The notes below the pieces were generated by a model. That model ran no database searches. It was not told the origin of the DNA and was given only the letters and a program-made list of their open reading frames with translations. 64,000 nucleotides of DNA, taken from the NCBI RefSeq assembly GCF_024498195.1, contig NZ_CP101824.1:2108001-2172000 (forward strand), given 5' to 3'. The stretch is from Halovivax cerinus (GTDB lineage Archaea; Halobacteriota; Halobacteria; Halobacteriales; Natrialbaceae). The translations under genes were made by a program, and so were the position numbers. This document shows positions 7,782 to 15,530 of the stretch, one piece after another (position 1 is the first letter of the stretch; the number at the start of each line of letters is the position of its first letter).

Positions 7782-8131
7782 CACCGTCGGATCCGACGTT
7801 CGACGATCTCGAACGGGGACACGTCGTCCTCGCTCCCGATCCGTTCACGCCCGACGACGACGCGACGAGACCGTGGGTCGTCGTCAACAACGATTCGCAC
7901 CCCTTCGACAAACAACAGTACGTGGTGATGGGTTTGACGACCCGGACGTGGTACGACGAACGGATTCCGCTCGTCGGGGACGATTTTCGCCACCAACGGG
8001 CGCCGCGGGACAGTTCCATCGTTCCACACTCTGTCGCCGCACTCAAACCGGATTTGATGACCGATTACGTCTGTCGGATTCGTGACGAACCGCTCGACCG
8101 GGCGGTCGAGACGCTCGTCGAGTACTTGTGA
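7778..8131 (+). CDS. PemK/MazF-family toxin-like protein
   Basis: The 117-residue product resembles PemK/MazF endoribonuclease toxins, small beta-barrel proteins that cleave mRNA. Supporting segments are the N-terminal LERGHVVLAPDPF, the RPWVVVNNDSHPF strand and loop, QYVVMGLTTRTWYDERIPL, and APRDSSIVPHSVAALKPD, which match in order the family core. I place the start at the GTG at 7778, which overlaps the upstream stop as GTGA; an ATG 13 codons earlier would extend into the neighbour with a Cys/Arg-rich tail. Toxicity is not shown by sequence; the wHTH partner is the presumed antitoxin. Confidence 0.75.
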   Translation: MTPSDPTFDDLERGHVVLAPDPFTPDDDATRPWVVVNNDSHPFDKQQYVVMGLTTRTWYDERIPLVGDDFRHQRAPRDSSIVPHSVAALKPDLMTDYVCRIRDEPLDRAVETLVEYL

Positions 8132-8266
8132 CAGACCATGGATAAACATCGGGCCGGACAGCCGTGGACGTTCGGGTTACGCTTCGCCAGACCAACCTGA
8201 GTACGCAGTACGTCCGAGGAGCGGCGACCGGGAGTTACTCGCTCGGCCCGTTCGATGTCGTCGCTC

Positions 8267-8521
8267 TCACCCGTTCGTGGACTCGTCACCCCGTCCCGTG
8301 GGCACTATCCACCGCCGGGAGAAGTCGGAGAGGTTCATCGCAGCGGCGCAGTGTTCACAGCAGTAGCGGACGCCGTCCGCGTATTTCTCCGACAGCGGCG
8401 CCGGCGACTCGACGGTGACGCGAAAGAGAAAGTGCGGCGCCACGTCGCGATTGCAGCGATAGCACTCGCGCCCGCGCGGCTTGTACTCGTGAGCGTCGCT
8501 CGACGCGTCGGCGGCCGTCAT
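8267..8521 (-). CDS. Small zinc-binding protein with two CxxC knuckles
   Basis: The 84-residue protein carries ECYRCNRDV near residue 20 and RYCCEHCAAAM near residue 54, two cysteine pairs that should bind one zinc as a zinc-ribbon or treble-clef knuckle. Between them is a strand-rich stretch (FLFRVTVESP) with EKYADGV. Small proteins of this layout are frequent in haloarchaea and have no assigned function that I know; DNA, RNA or protein binding are all possible. It is monocistronic, convergent with the toxin gene. Confidence 0.65.
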   Translation of the reverse strand: MTAADASSDAHEYKPRGRECYRCNRDVAPHFLFRVTVESPAPLSEKYADGVRYCCEHCAAAMNLSDFSRRWIVPTGRGDESTNG

Positions 8522-8668
8522 CCGCGATCACCACGGTGCGGTCCGGCGGACCATCGGATGGATTTCGGTCCCCGATCCCCGGAATCGAAAGTGAACGACG
8601 CACAGCGTTTCAACTCTCTAGACCGAGAGCGGGCGAGACCTTTTTGTCGTGGTGGTGTGTTTCGTAAC

Positions 8669-8716
8669 ATGGCAACCGAATCGCAAGCCGCGGTTTGGAA
8701 GCCACGTCTCGGGTGA
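8669..8716 (+). CDS. Possible 15-residue micro-ORF or leader peptide
   Basis: An ATG opens a 15-codon frame (MATESQAAVWKPRLG) ending in TGA. A T-rich stretch sits about 27 nt upstream (8639-8645). The last codons and stop form the left arm of a 6-bp hairpin, CGGGTG-N7-CACCCG (8710-8728), followed by a short T-containing stretch. This resembles a leader peptide over an attenuator, but no gene follows on this strand for more than 3 kb, so it may be chance or an independent small RNA. Confidence 0.2.
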   Translation: MATESQAAVWKPRLG

Positions 8717-8782
8717 CCCAACCACCCGGGGCATTTCGTACCCCAACGGACGCAGCTTCCGTGCGGGTGATTGACGTGATGG

Positions 8783-8839
8783 GTAATATAGTTACTGTTC
8801 AGTGAGTGAAATCAAGCACCTGTGGGGGTATAGTATACC
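8783..8839. repeat. Three AT-rich dyad symmetries
   Basis: GTAA-N5-TTAC (8783-8795), ACTG-N2-CAGT (8794-8803) and the exact palindrome GGTATAGTATACC (8827-8839) lie within 57 bases in a genome that is otherwise strongly GC-rich. They could be regulator sites or the end signals of the M24-family gene that finishes at 8991. Confidence 0.4.
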
Positions 8840-8990
8840 ACGCCATCTCTCTCTCTCTCGGGTTCAACCGGAACGGATCGTCGATTCGTCCGGATGGCGG
8901 CCCTGGAATTCTGTCGTATCGAGGGTTGCGGGGTGATTCGTCGCGGCGGTCGGGAATTTTCGGTGATGCGTCACCGCTACCGTTCTCGGT

Positions 8991-10196
8991 TCACTCGACG
9001 TCGATGATGTTCCCCTCTAGGTCGCGCGGGAAGTAGGTGAGCCACTCGATCCCGTCCTCGGTGATGGCGATGGTGTCGGAGTGGCGGTAGCCGTACTCGT
9101 CGGTGTAGAGGCCGGGCTCGATCGTCCAGACGTTGCCGGGTTGCATGACGGCGTCCTCGGCGTCGTAGCTGGTGTACTCGCTCTCGCAGTGGTCGCCCCA
9201 CCCCTGGTCGATGTACGGCGGTTCGTGTCCGTCCATGCCGATGTTGTGGCCGACGTGGTGCTGGTAGAGGTCCGCGACGCCCTGCTCTTCGACGTAGTCG
9301 CGGACGGCGTCGTCGACGTCGGCGATCGGGACGCCGGGGCCGAGCGCGTCGATCGCGATCTCCTGCATCTCGCACATGAGTTCGAAGTAGTGGACCTGCT
9401 CGTCGCTCGGCTCGCCGAGGAACATCGTCCGCTCCAGTTCGGAGTGGTAGCCGTCGACGTTGGCTGCGGCGCCGGTGACGAGCACGTCGCCCTCCTGCAG
9501 GCGGCGGTTGGCGGTGTGGCCGTGCGGGAGGCGCGTCTGTGGGCCGGTGATGTAGCCCGCGAAGGCGGGACCGGAGCCACGGGTGCGCGCGACGTACTCG
9601 TCGCCCAAGGTGTCGAGCATGGCGCGGGAGGCCTCCATGGAGGCGCGCTGGCTCACGGTCGCCGGGTGGGCGCCGACCTCGGTGTAGTCCGCGAGGTAGC
9701 GGTGGGCCAGGTTGCCCCAGCGGGCGGACTCGCGGATCAGGTCGATCTCGGCGTCCGTCTTCTCCCAGCGCATGCGGGTGACCCAGGACTGTTTGTCGAC
9801 GGCGACGAACTCGGAGAGGGACGGCCCCTCGTAGCCCATCGTGCCGGGCGCGCCGTCGGCGTCGGCGACGACGGACTCGACGCCGAGCCCGTCGAGCATC
9901 TCCGCGGCGAGGGCGATCGGCCGGCCGCCCGGGTAGTCGTGGTAGTGGTGGACCGCGTCGATCCGCGGGTTGGGCTCGACGCGCTCGACTTCGAGCCGGG
10001 GGACGACGATCTCGGCAGACTCCGGCGTGACGGCGAGACAGACCGGTCGTTCGGTCTGGATGTGATCGAAGCCGGTCAGGTACTCGATGCTCGTCGCGCC
10101 GAACCAGACGCCGGCGTCGGCCTCGGCGTCGACGATCCGCCCGCGAATTTGGTCGAGGCGGTCGTCGTACTCGCGTTCGGGGAGTTGCGTAGCCAT
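8991..10196 (-). CDS. Creatinase-like M24-family (pita-bread fold) protein
   Basis: The 401-residue protein has the two-domain layout of the M24 family: a creatinase-type N-terminal domain (about 1-145) and a C-terminal pita-bread domain. The five metal ligands of aminopeptidase P and prolidase are only partly kept. The two Asp of the first site appear as Gly and Glu (AAANVDGYHSELERTMF), His remains (VGHNIGMDGHEPPY), the Glu of TIEPGLY remains, and the last Glu is Ser (GYRHSDTIAI). The ELERT and GYRxxD patterns recall creatinase, which works without metal. It is therefore better called creatinase-like than Xaa-Pro peptidase; substrate is unknown. Confidence 0.85.
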   Translation of the reverse strand: MATQLPEREYDDRLDQIRGRIVDAEADAGVWFGATSIEYLTGFDHIQTERPVCLAVTPESAEIVVPRLEVERVEPNPRIDAVHHYHDYPGGRPIALAAEMLDGLGVESVVADADGAPGTMGYEGPSLSEFVAVDKQSWVTRMRWEKTDAEIDLIRESARWGNLAHRYLADYTEVGAHPATVSQRASMEASRAMLDTLGDEYVARTRGSGPAFAGYITGPQTRLPHGHTANRRLQEGDVLVTGAAANVDGYHSELERTMFLGEPSDEQVHYFELMCEMQEIAIDALGPGVPIADVDDAVRDYVEEQGVADLYQHHVGHNIGMDGHEPPYIDQGWGDHCESEYTSYDAEDAVMQPGNVWTIEPGLYTDEYGYRHSDTIAITEDGIEWLTYFPRDLEGNIIDVE

Positions 10197-10279
10197 GTGT
10201 CACCTGCTAGCGCAGAGGGGTAAAAGGATACAGATGCCGGAGAATTGGGGACCGCGAATCGGCCTCGCCCGCGTCGGGG

Positions 10280-11458
10280 TCAGCGCTCGTCGATCGACGT
10301 CCACGTCCGGCCGTACTCGCCGACGTACTTCGACCGGGGACGGACGATGCGGTTGTCGGCCAGCTGTTCGAGCGCGTGGGCGGTCCAGCCGCCGACGCGG
10401 GCGACGGCGAACGTCGCACTGAACAGCGGTTGCGGGATGCCGACGCCACGCAGGACGATCGCGGTGTAGAATTCGACGTTGGTCTCCAGGTCGAGGTCGG
10501 GCCGGCGATCCGAGAGGAGGTCGCGGGCGACGGTCTCGGTCTCGACGGCCGACTCGTAGAAGTCCTCGTCGCCGCCGTCGTCGGCGCGATAGAACGCCTC
10601 GGCTGCCTCCGAGAGGACCGCTGCCCTGGGATCGCGGACGGTGTAGACCCGGTGGCCGAAGCCCATCAGGCGCTCGCCGGCGTCTAACTTCGCTTCGAGG
10701 ATCGCACGGACGTCGTCCGCGGCGTGGGTCTCGTCCAGCATGTCGAGAACGGGTCCGGGCGCGCCGCCGTGGAGCGGTCCCTTCAGCGCGCCGACGGCGC
10801 CGGTCACGGCCGAGAGCACGTCCGACTCCGTCGAGGCGATGGCCCGGCCCGTGAACGTCGAGGCGTTGAACCCGTGGTCGACGACCGCGTTGAGGTACGT
10901 CTCCAGGCCCCTGACCTCGCTGTCGGTCGGCTCCTCGCCGGTCAACATGTAGAGGTAGTTCCCGGCGTGTGAGAGGTCGGATCGCGGCTCGATGGGCTCT
11001 GCGCCCTCGCGGGCCCGCCAGTAGGTAGCCACGATCGTCGGGAGCTGGGAGACCGCGACCAGGGCGTCGCGTTCGGGCTCCTCGGACGCGGTCTCGCCGT
11101 TCGCGCCCGATGCCCCGTCGTCGGCGGCCGGGCGGGCGAGCGACGCGCTCGCGATTCCCATGCGGGCGGCGTCCATCGCGGACTGGCCGCCCTCGGCCGC
11201 CGCCTCCACGACCGTCCGGGTCGCCGGCGCGAGTGACCGGTAGCCGGCGAGCTCGTCGCGAAAGTCGGCCAGCTCGTCCGCCGTCGGCAGCCGATCCTCG
11301 TACAGCACGAAGAGGGTCTCTTCGAACGTCGCGTTCCCGGCCAGCTCGTCGAGCGAGAAGCCGCCGATCGTGAGTTCGCCCAGGTCGCCGTCGATCGCGC
11401 TCAGTCGCGTTTCGTCGGCGACGACGCCGTCTAAGCCCGTGCGTACGGTCTCGTCCAT
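10280..11458 (-). CDS. citZ: Citrate synthase
   Basis: Citrate synthase condenses acetyl-CoA with oxaloacetate. The 392-residue protein has the short archaeal length. Active-site segments are GPLHGGAPGPV, MGFGHRVYTVRDPRA with the catalytic His, and VGGWTAHALEQLADNRIVRPRS at the C-terminus. The third catalytic residue, normally Asp in NVDFY, reads Glu329 here (NVEFYT). An acidic, low-complexity insert (DDGASGANGETASEEPERD) near residue 120 is typical halophilic surface sequence. A methylcitrate synthase role cannot be excluded. It is transcribed alone, downstream of aIF2-beta on the same strand. Confidence 0.92.
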   Translation of the reverse strand: MDETVRTGLDGVVADETRLSAIDGDLGELTIGGFSLDELAGNATFEETLFVLYEDRLPTADELADFRDELAGYRSLAPATRTVVEAAAEGGQSAMDAARMGIASASLARPAADDGASGANGETASEEPERDALVAVSQLPTIVATYWRAREGAEPIEPRSDLSHAGNYLYMLTGEEPTDSEVRGLETYLNAVVDHGFNASTFTGRAIASTESDVLSAVTGAVGALKGPLHGGAPGPVLDMLDETHAADDVRAILEAKLDAGERLMGFGHRVYTVRDPRAAVLSEAAEAFYRADDGGDEDFYESAVETETVARDLLSDRRPDLDLETNVEFYTAIVLRGVGIPQPLFSATFAVARVGGWTAHALEQLADNRIVRPRSKYVGEYGRTWTSIDER

Positions 11459-11574
11459 GGGCTAGCCAACGCGGGAGCTGCCCTTGATAGCACTGATTCA
11501 GGAAACCCGGACGGTCTGAAATAGTGACCGTTCGTCGAGAATTCGGGCGATCGGCCCGAGACGGGTGGACGCGT

Positions 11575-12186
11575 CTAGGCTTTGCGGGCGAACGCGAGGT
11601 TGCCGGAGATGTTCTCGATGTAGATCTCGGTGACGTCGCCCTCCTGGGCGCCGGGGACGAAGATGGTGTACTTGCCCTTCTCGGCGACGCCGTCACCCTT
11701 GCGGCCGGTGCCGGTGATCTCGACGGTGTAGGTCTGGCCTTCTTCTACCGCGTCGCGGTCTTGTTGCTGGGACTGGCTCTGGGAACGTTTGGTGACCGGC
11801 CGGAACGCTCCGCAGGCGTCACAGCGCAGCATCGGCGTGCGGTCCTCGCGAACGAGTCGGGTGTCGGGCAGTCCGCACTCCGAACAGAGGACGTACTCGT
11901 CGACGTAGGCGTCGATGACCGCGTCCAGGTCGGTCTGGGAGAAGTTGCCGTTGTAGCGGCCGCGGCCGTCTTCGAACTTGCCGCTGGTGCCAAGCTCGCG
12001 CTGGATGAACCGGTGGAGGTGTTCGGGTTCGCGACCGAGGGTGTCGGCGATCTCGTTCATGTTGGTAAACCGCGTGAACGCGCCGTCCTTCTGCGGTATC
12101 GGGTCCGGAATGTCGAGACGTTCGTCGTCGCCGCCGATGTCGGGGACGTTCTCCATCGCGCGGTCGAGACTCGATTCGTAATCCAT
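11575..12186 (-). CDS. tif2b: Translation initiation factor aIF2 beta subunit with C-terminal TRAM domain
   Basis: This 203-residue protein is aIF2-beta, part of the trimeric factor that brings initiator tRNA to the ribosome. Residues 1-95 contain the helical alpha-beta core (FTNMNEIADTLGREPEHLHRFIQRELGT begins at about 39). A C4 zinc ribbon follows (CSECG...RCDACG, about 101-127). A Gln/Ser linker leads to a TRAM domain (VEITGTGRKGDGVAEKG, then AFARK at the end), an RNA-binding beta barrel often fused to this factor in haloarchaea. A TTTACG box at 12208-12216, 26 nt before the ATG, implies a leaderless mRNA. Confidence 0.95.
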   Translation of the reverse strand: MDYESSLDRAMENVPDIGGDDERLDIPDPIPQKDGAFTRFTNMNEIADTLGREPEHLHRFIQRELGTSGKFEDGRGRYNGNFSQTDLDAVIDAYVDEYVLCSECGLPDTRLVREDRTPMLRCDACGAFRPVTKRSQSQSQQQDRDAVEEGQTYTVEITGTGRKGDGVAEKGKYTIFVPGAQEGDVTEIYIENISGNLAFARKA

Positions 12187-12207
12187 ACGTGAACGGAGCG
12201 GATCCCG

Positions 12208-12216
12208 ACGTAAAGC
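12208..12216 (-). promoter_or_regulatory. TATA-like box of the aIF2-beta gene
   Basis: On the minus strand GGCTTTACG is centred 26 nt before the start codon, the spacing of leaderless haloarchaeal transcripts. Confidence 0.45.
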
Positions 12217-12450
12217 CGTTCCCCTCTCGGTTCACGCCCGCCACGTCCCTGGATTTCGTACCGCATCGCGCCACCGCACGGGCCGGTACTGTCCGTCGTC
12301 CACCTCCGGAGCCGTCCGGCCGGTGTCGGCTTCGCCGGGTTCGGTCGACGGTGTTCGGTCGCTGTTTCGCGCTCCGGCCGACGACTCCCGATCGACGCGG
12401 GGGCCCGGTCGAGCGACGGTCGTCGGTTCGCGCCCGAGTCCGACGCCGAC

Positions 12451-12458
12451 ACTTAAGG
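12451..12458 (+). promoter_or_regulatory. TATA box of the penicillin-acylase-family gene
   Basis: ACTTAAGG lies 28 nt (centre) before the GTG at 12481, supporting that GTG as the start and a leaderless transcript. Confidence 0.55.
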
Positions 12459-12480
12459 CGATTCCCTTCGAGGATGTGGT

Positions 12481-14940
12481 GTGAGCGAAGACACCACGAG
12501 ACGGGCACTGCTGGCGACCGTTCTCGGGGCGGGAACCGTGGGACTCGCGGCGTCGGACGTCGGCCCGCTGCTGGATCAGTTCGCTCCGCTCTCGGGGACG
12601 GCCTGGGACGCCGCCGACCGGCGCCCGTCGGAGGAGCTCGCGAATCCGTACGGGCCGGCGACGGTCGCCCGCGACGACGTCGGTGTCCCGCACGTCGAGG
12701 CGGACGACGAGGAGGCGGCGTACTTCGCGGTCGGCTACGTGCAGGCGTTCGATCGGCTCTTCCAGCTCGACCTCCAGCGCCGACAGATGCGCGGCCAGCT
12801 CTCCGCGGTCGCTGGCGAGGCGACGCTCGAGAGCGACGAATTTCACGTCCGGATGGACTTCGCCGCCGCGGCGGAGGCCACCTGGGAGGCCATCGACGAG
12901 ACGAGTCACGCACCGCTGGTCCGGGCGTTTTCCGAGGGCGTGAACGCGGTCATCGAGACCGAGCAGTTGCCCTACGAGTTCGAACTACTCGAGTACGAGC
13001 CGGCTCCCTGGACGCCGGTCGACACCATCCTCCTGGAGAAACAGATCGCCTGGACGCTGACGGGGAACTTCACGGCGCTGCGGCGCGAACGGCTCGCCGA
13101 CGCGCTGGGCGCGGAGATCGCGGCCGAACTGTACCCGACGACGTACGATCACGACGATCCCATCCTCCGGGTCGACAGCGACGCGATCGGCGACGTCGGC
13201 GGCGTCGAGACCGCGTCAGGTGGCGAGGCGTCGGATGGCGAGGCCGTGACGAGCACCGTACACGGAGACGCCGGCGAGCCCGCCGAAACGCAGTCGGGAT
13301 CGGGAACGGCTGCCCTCCACGGCTGGCTCTCGCGGTTCGAGTCGCCGCCCGGCGTCGGATCGAACAGCTGGATCGTTTCGGGCGCGCACACCGACACCGG
13401 GGTCCCGATCGTGGCGAACGATCCGCACCTCACGCTGATGACGCCGCCGATCTGGTACGAACAGCACGTCACTACGCCGGAGACGAACGTCCGCGGTGTG
13501 ACGTTTCCTGGCGTCCCGTTCGTCATCATCGGGGCGAACGAGGCAGGTGCCTGGGGATTCACCAACGTCGGCGCCGACGTCCTCGACTGTTATCGGTACG
13601 AACTCGACGACGACGGCCGGCGGTATCGCTACCGGGGCGAGTGGCGCGAGTTCGACACCGAGGAGCGCGACATCGCCGTGGCTGGCGGCGAGGACCGCAC
13701 CGTCACTGTCCGCAAGACCGTCCACGGCCCGTTCCTCGAACGCGAAGGATCACACGTCGGCGTCGCCTGGACCGGCCTCGCGGCGACGCGGACGTCCCAG
13801 TCGATCTACGAGATCGGCCGAAGCGATGGGCTCGACGACGTCGTAGACGCGCTCGAACGGTTCGACGAACCGACGCAGAACTTCGTCTACGCCGACGTCG
13901 ATGGACGGACGTGTTACTACGTGACCGGCCAGCTCCCGATCCGGACGATCGACGGCGACGCGGTTCGGGGCGACCGCGTCTTCGACGGCTCGGCGGGCGA
14001 GGGCGAGTGGACGGGCTACGAGCCCTACGGCGAGGCGACCTGGGAGGGCTTCGTCCCGTTCGACGAGAAGCCCCACGCCATCGACCCGGACGTCCTGGCC
14101 ACCGCGAACCAGCGCGTCGCCGACGATCCGACCCACTACATCGGGACGGCCTACGCCGCTCCCTACCGCGGCGGTCGCATCTACGATCGCCTCGACGAAC
14201 TCATCGGTGCTGGCCCGACGACACTCGACGGACACGCGGCCGTCCAGACGGATCGCGTCGACCCGCGTGCCGCCCAGCTCGTTCCGGAACTCGTCGCGGC
14301 CGTCGATCGCGTGGCCGAGGCGGGCGACCGGCGCATCGTCGAGGCGAGCGACCTGCTCGCCGACTGGGAGTACGAGATGGTCCCCGACTCGGAGGGAGCG
14401 CTCGTGTTCGCCCGCTGGATCGATCACTTCGTGTCCGCGGTCTGTGAACCGCACTTCGCGGAGACCGGACTCGACGACGCGGACTATCCCGCCGACTGGG
14501 TGATCGCGACACTGCCGGCAGACAGCCCGGTCTTCGAGTCGGCCTCGCGTGACGCCGCGATGATCGAGGCGCTCGAAGCCGCACTCGCCGAGATCGAGGA
14601 GGCGGAGTGGGAGGTCTACGGCGACTACAACACGACGGCGCCGATCGAACACCCCTTCGGCGCGCAGGTGCCGGCACTCGATTACGAGGAGCACCCCATC
14701 GGGGGCTCACGCGCGACGATCAACAACTACCGCGTCGAGTCGGCCGTCGGATCGAGCACCCGTCTCCTCGCCTATCCCGGTGGCGAGGCGCGTACGATCC
14801 TCCCCGGCGGCAACTCCGGCGACTACTACTCCGAGCACTACGACGATCAGTTCGAAGCGTGGATCGACGGCGAGTATCGCCCGCTCGCGCTCGACGGCGA
14901 CTGGGAGACCGACATGACGTTCGAGGAGGGATCGCGATGA
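12481..14940 (+). CDS. Penicillin acylase (S45) family amidohydrolase
   Basis: The 819-residue protein belongs to the S45 Ntn-hydrolases, which self-cleave and hydrolyse amides such as acyl-homoserine lactones or beta-lactam side chains. The N-terminus has an RRALLATVLGAGTVGLAA stretch that looks like a Tat-type signal or membrane anchor, so the enzyme probably acts outside the cell. The alpha part includes DDVGVPHVEADDEEAAYFAVGY and QAFDRLFQLDL. The processing site is GVGSNSW with Ser294 as the expected new N-terminal nucleophile, followed by GVPIVANDPHL. The later NTTAPIEHPFGAQVP and PGGNSGDYYSEHY are conserved C-terminal features. It overlaps the next gene by 4 nt. Confidence 0.9.
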   Translation: MSEDTTRRALLATVLGAGTVGLAASDVGPLLDQFAPLSGTAWDAADRRPSEELANPYGPATVARDDVGVPHVEADDEEAAYFAVGYVQAFDRLFQLDLQRRQMRGQLSAVAGEATLESDEFHVRMDFAAAAEATWEAIDETSHAPLVRAFSEGVNAVIETEQLPYEFELLEYEPAPWTPVDTILLEKQIAWTLTGNFTALRRERLADALGAEIAAELYPTTYDHDDPILRVDSDAIGDVGGVETASGGEASDGEAVTSTVHGDAGEPAETQSGSGTAALHGWLSRFESPPGVGSNSWIVSGAHTDTGVPIVANDPHLTLMTPPIWYEQHVTTPETNVRGVTFPGVPFVIIGANEAGAWGFTNVGADVLDCYRYELDDDGRRYRYRGEWREFDTEERDIAVAGGEDRTVTVRKTVHGPFLEREGSHVGVAWTGLAATRTSQSIYEIGRSDGLDDVVDALERFDEPTQNFVYADVDGRTCYYVTGQLPIRTIDGDAVRGDRVFDGSAGEGEWTGYEPYGEATWEGFVPFDEKPHAIDPDVLATANQRVADDPTHYIGTAYAAPYRGGRIYDRLDELIGAGPTTLDGHAAVQTDRVDPRAAQLVPELVAAVDRVAEAGDRRIVEASDLLADWEYEMVPDSEGALVFARWIDHFVSAVCEPHFAETGLDDADYPADWVIATLPADSPVFESASRDAAMIEALEAALAEIEEAEWEVYGDYNTTAPIEHPFGAQVPALDYEEHPIGGSRATINNYRVESAVGSSTRLLAYPGGEARTILPGGNSGDYYSEHYDDQFEAWIDGEYRPLALDGDWETDMTFEEGSR

Positions 14941-15467
14941 CGGACGAGGTTTCCGAAGACGGACACGGAGCGACCGGCGACTCCGGTTCGTCAGGAAGCG
15001 ACCCCGAGACGGCCCGCGACGCCGGTTCGCCGACCGACGACCGCACGTCGGCCGATGTCGCCGATCCGCCGGGAACCGTCGACACGCCCCGAGGCCGGGC
15101 GAACGTGGCGCCGGACGGTGGCCCGTCTCGACTCGCCCGGGCGCGCGTCGCTCTCGCTCACCTGCGGACGCACCCGCGGGCCCATCCGATCGCGCTCGCC
15201 ATCGCGGTGTTCGTCGGCCTGATTCTCTCCTGGGTCCACTGGCTGGGACTCATCGTCGCCGGCGCACTGGTGGGGCTCCTGGCGCGGAACGTCAGACGCG
15301 CGCTCCTCGGCGCCGTCGGTTTCGGCGTACTCGTCCTCCTCGTGTTCGCCCTCACACTCGGTCCGTCGGTCGGGCGCGCGCTGGCGATGACGCCGCCGGT
15401 GTACGTGGCGATCGGGGCGGCGTTCGGCCTGCCCCTCTTCGGCTCTCTCGTCAGAGGGTTCGGGTGA
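14937..15467 (+). CDS. Small membrane protein coupled to the penicillin-acylase-family gene
   Basis: I do not recognise this 176-residue protein. Its first half is hydrophilic and acidic (SEDGHGATGDSGSSGSDPET); the second half has three hydrophobic segments (ALAIAVFVGLILSWVHWLG, LLGAVGFGVLVLLVFALTL and VYVAIGAAFGLPLFGSLV). The ATG overlaps the upstream stop as ATGA and is preceded by GAGGAGGG, so the two genes are very probably co-translated. A role in anchoring, export or housing of the acylase is a reasonable inference, nothing more. Confidence 0.75.
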   Translation: MTDEVSEDGHGATGDSGSSGSDPETARDAGSPTDDRTSADVADPPGTVDTPRGRANVAPDGGPSRLARARVALAHLRTHPRAHPIALAIAVFVGLILSWVHWLGLIVAGALVGLLARNVRRALLGAVGFGVLVLLVFALTLGPSVGRALAMTPPVYVAIGAAFGLPLFGSLVRGFG

Positions 15468-15530
15468 CGACGCCGCCCGTCCGGCCACGGCAGGGCCAAG
15501 GAGGACCGGACTGGAACCCGTGGTCCTGGT

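Larger units (their letters stand above)
8522..8990. other. Long intergenic region without a conventional gene
   Basis: No ordinary gene is visible in these 469 bases. They hold a 15-codon micro-ORF with a hairpin over its stop, three short AT-rich dyads (8783-8839) and a run of CT dinucleotides (about 8844-8857). The left-hand gene starts at 8521 on the minus strand and the right-hand one ends at 8991, so any promoter here would serve the small zinc protein or an unannotated RNA. Confidence 0.5.
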
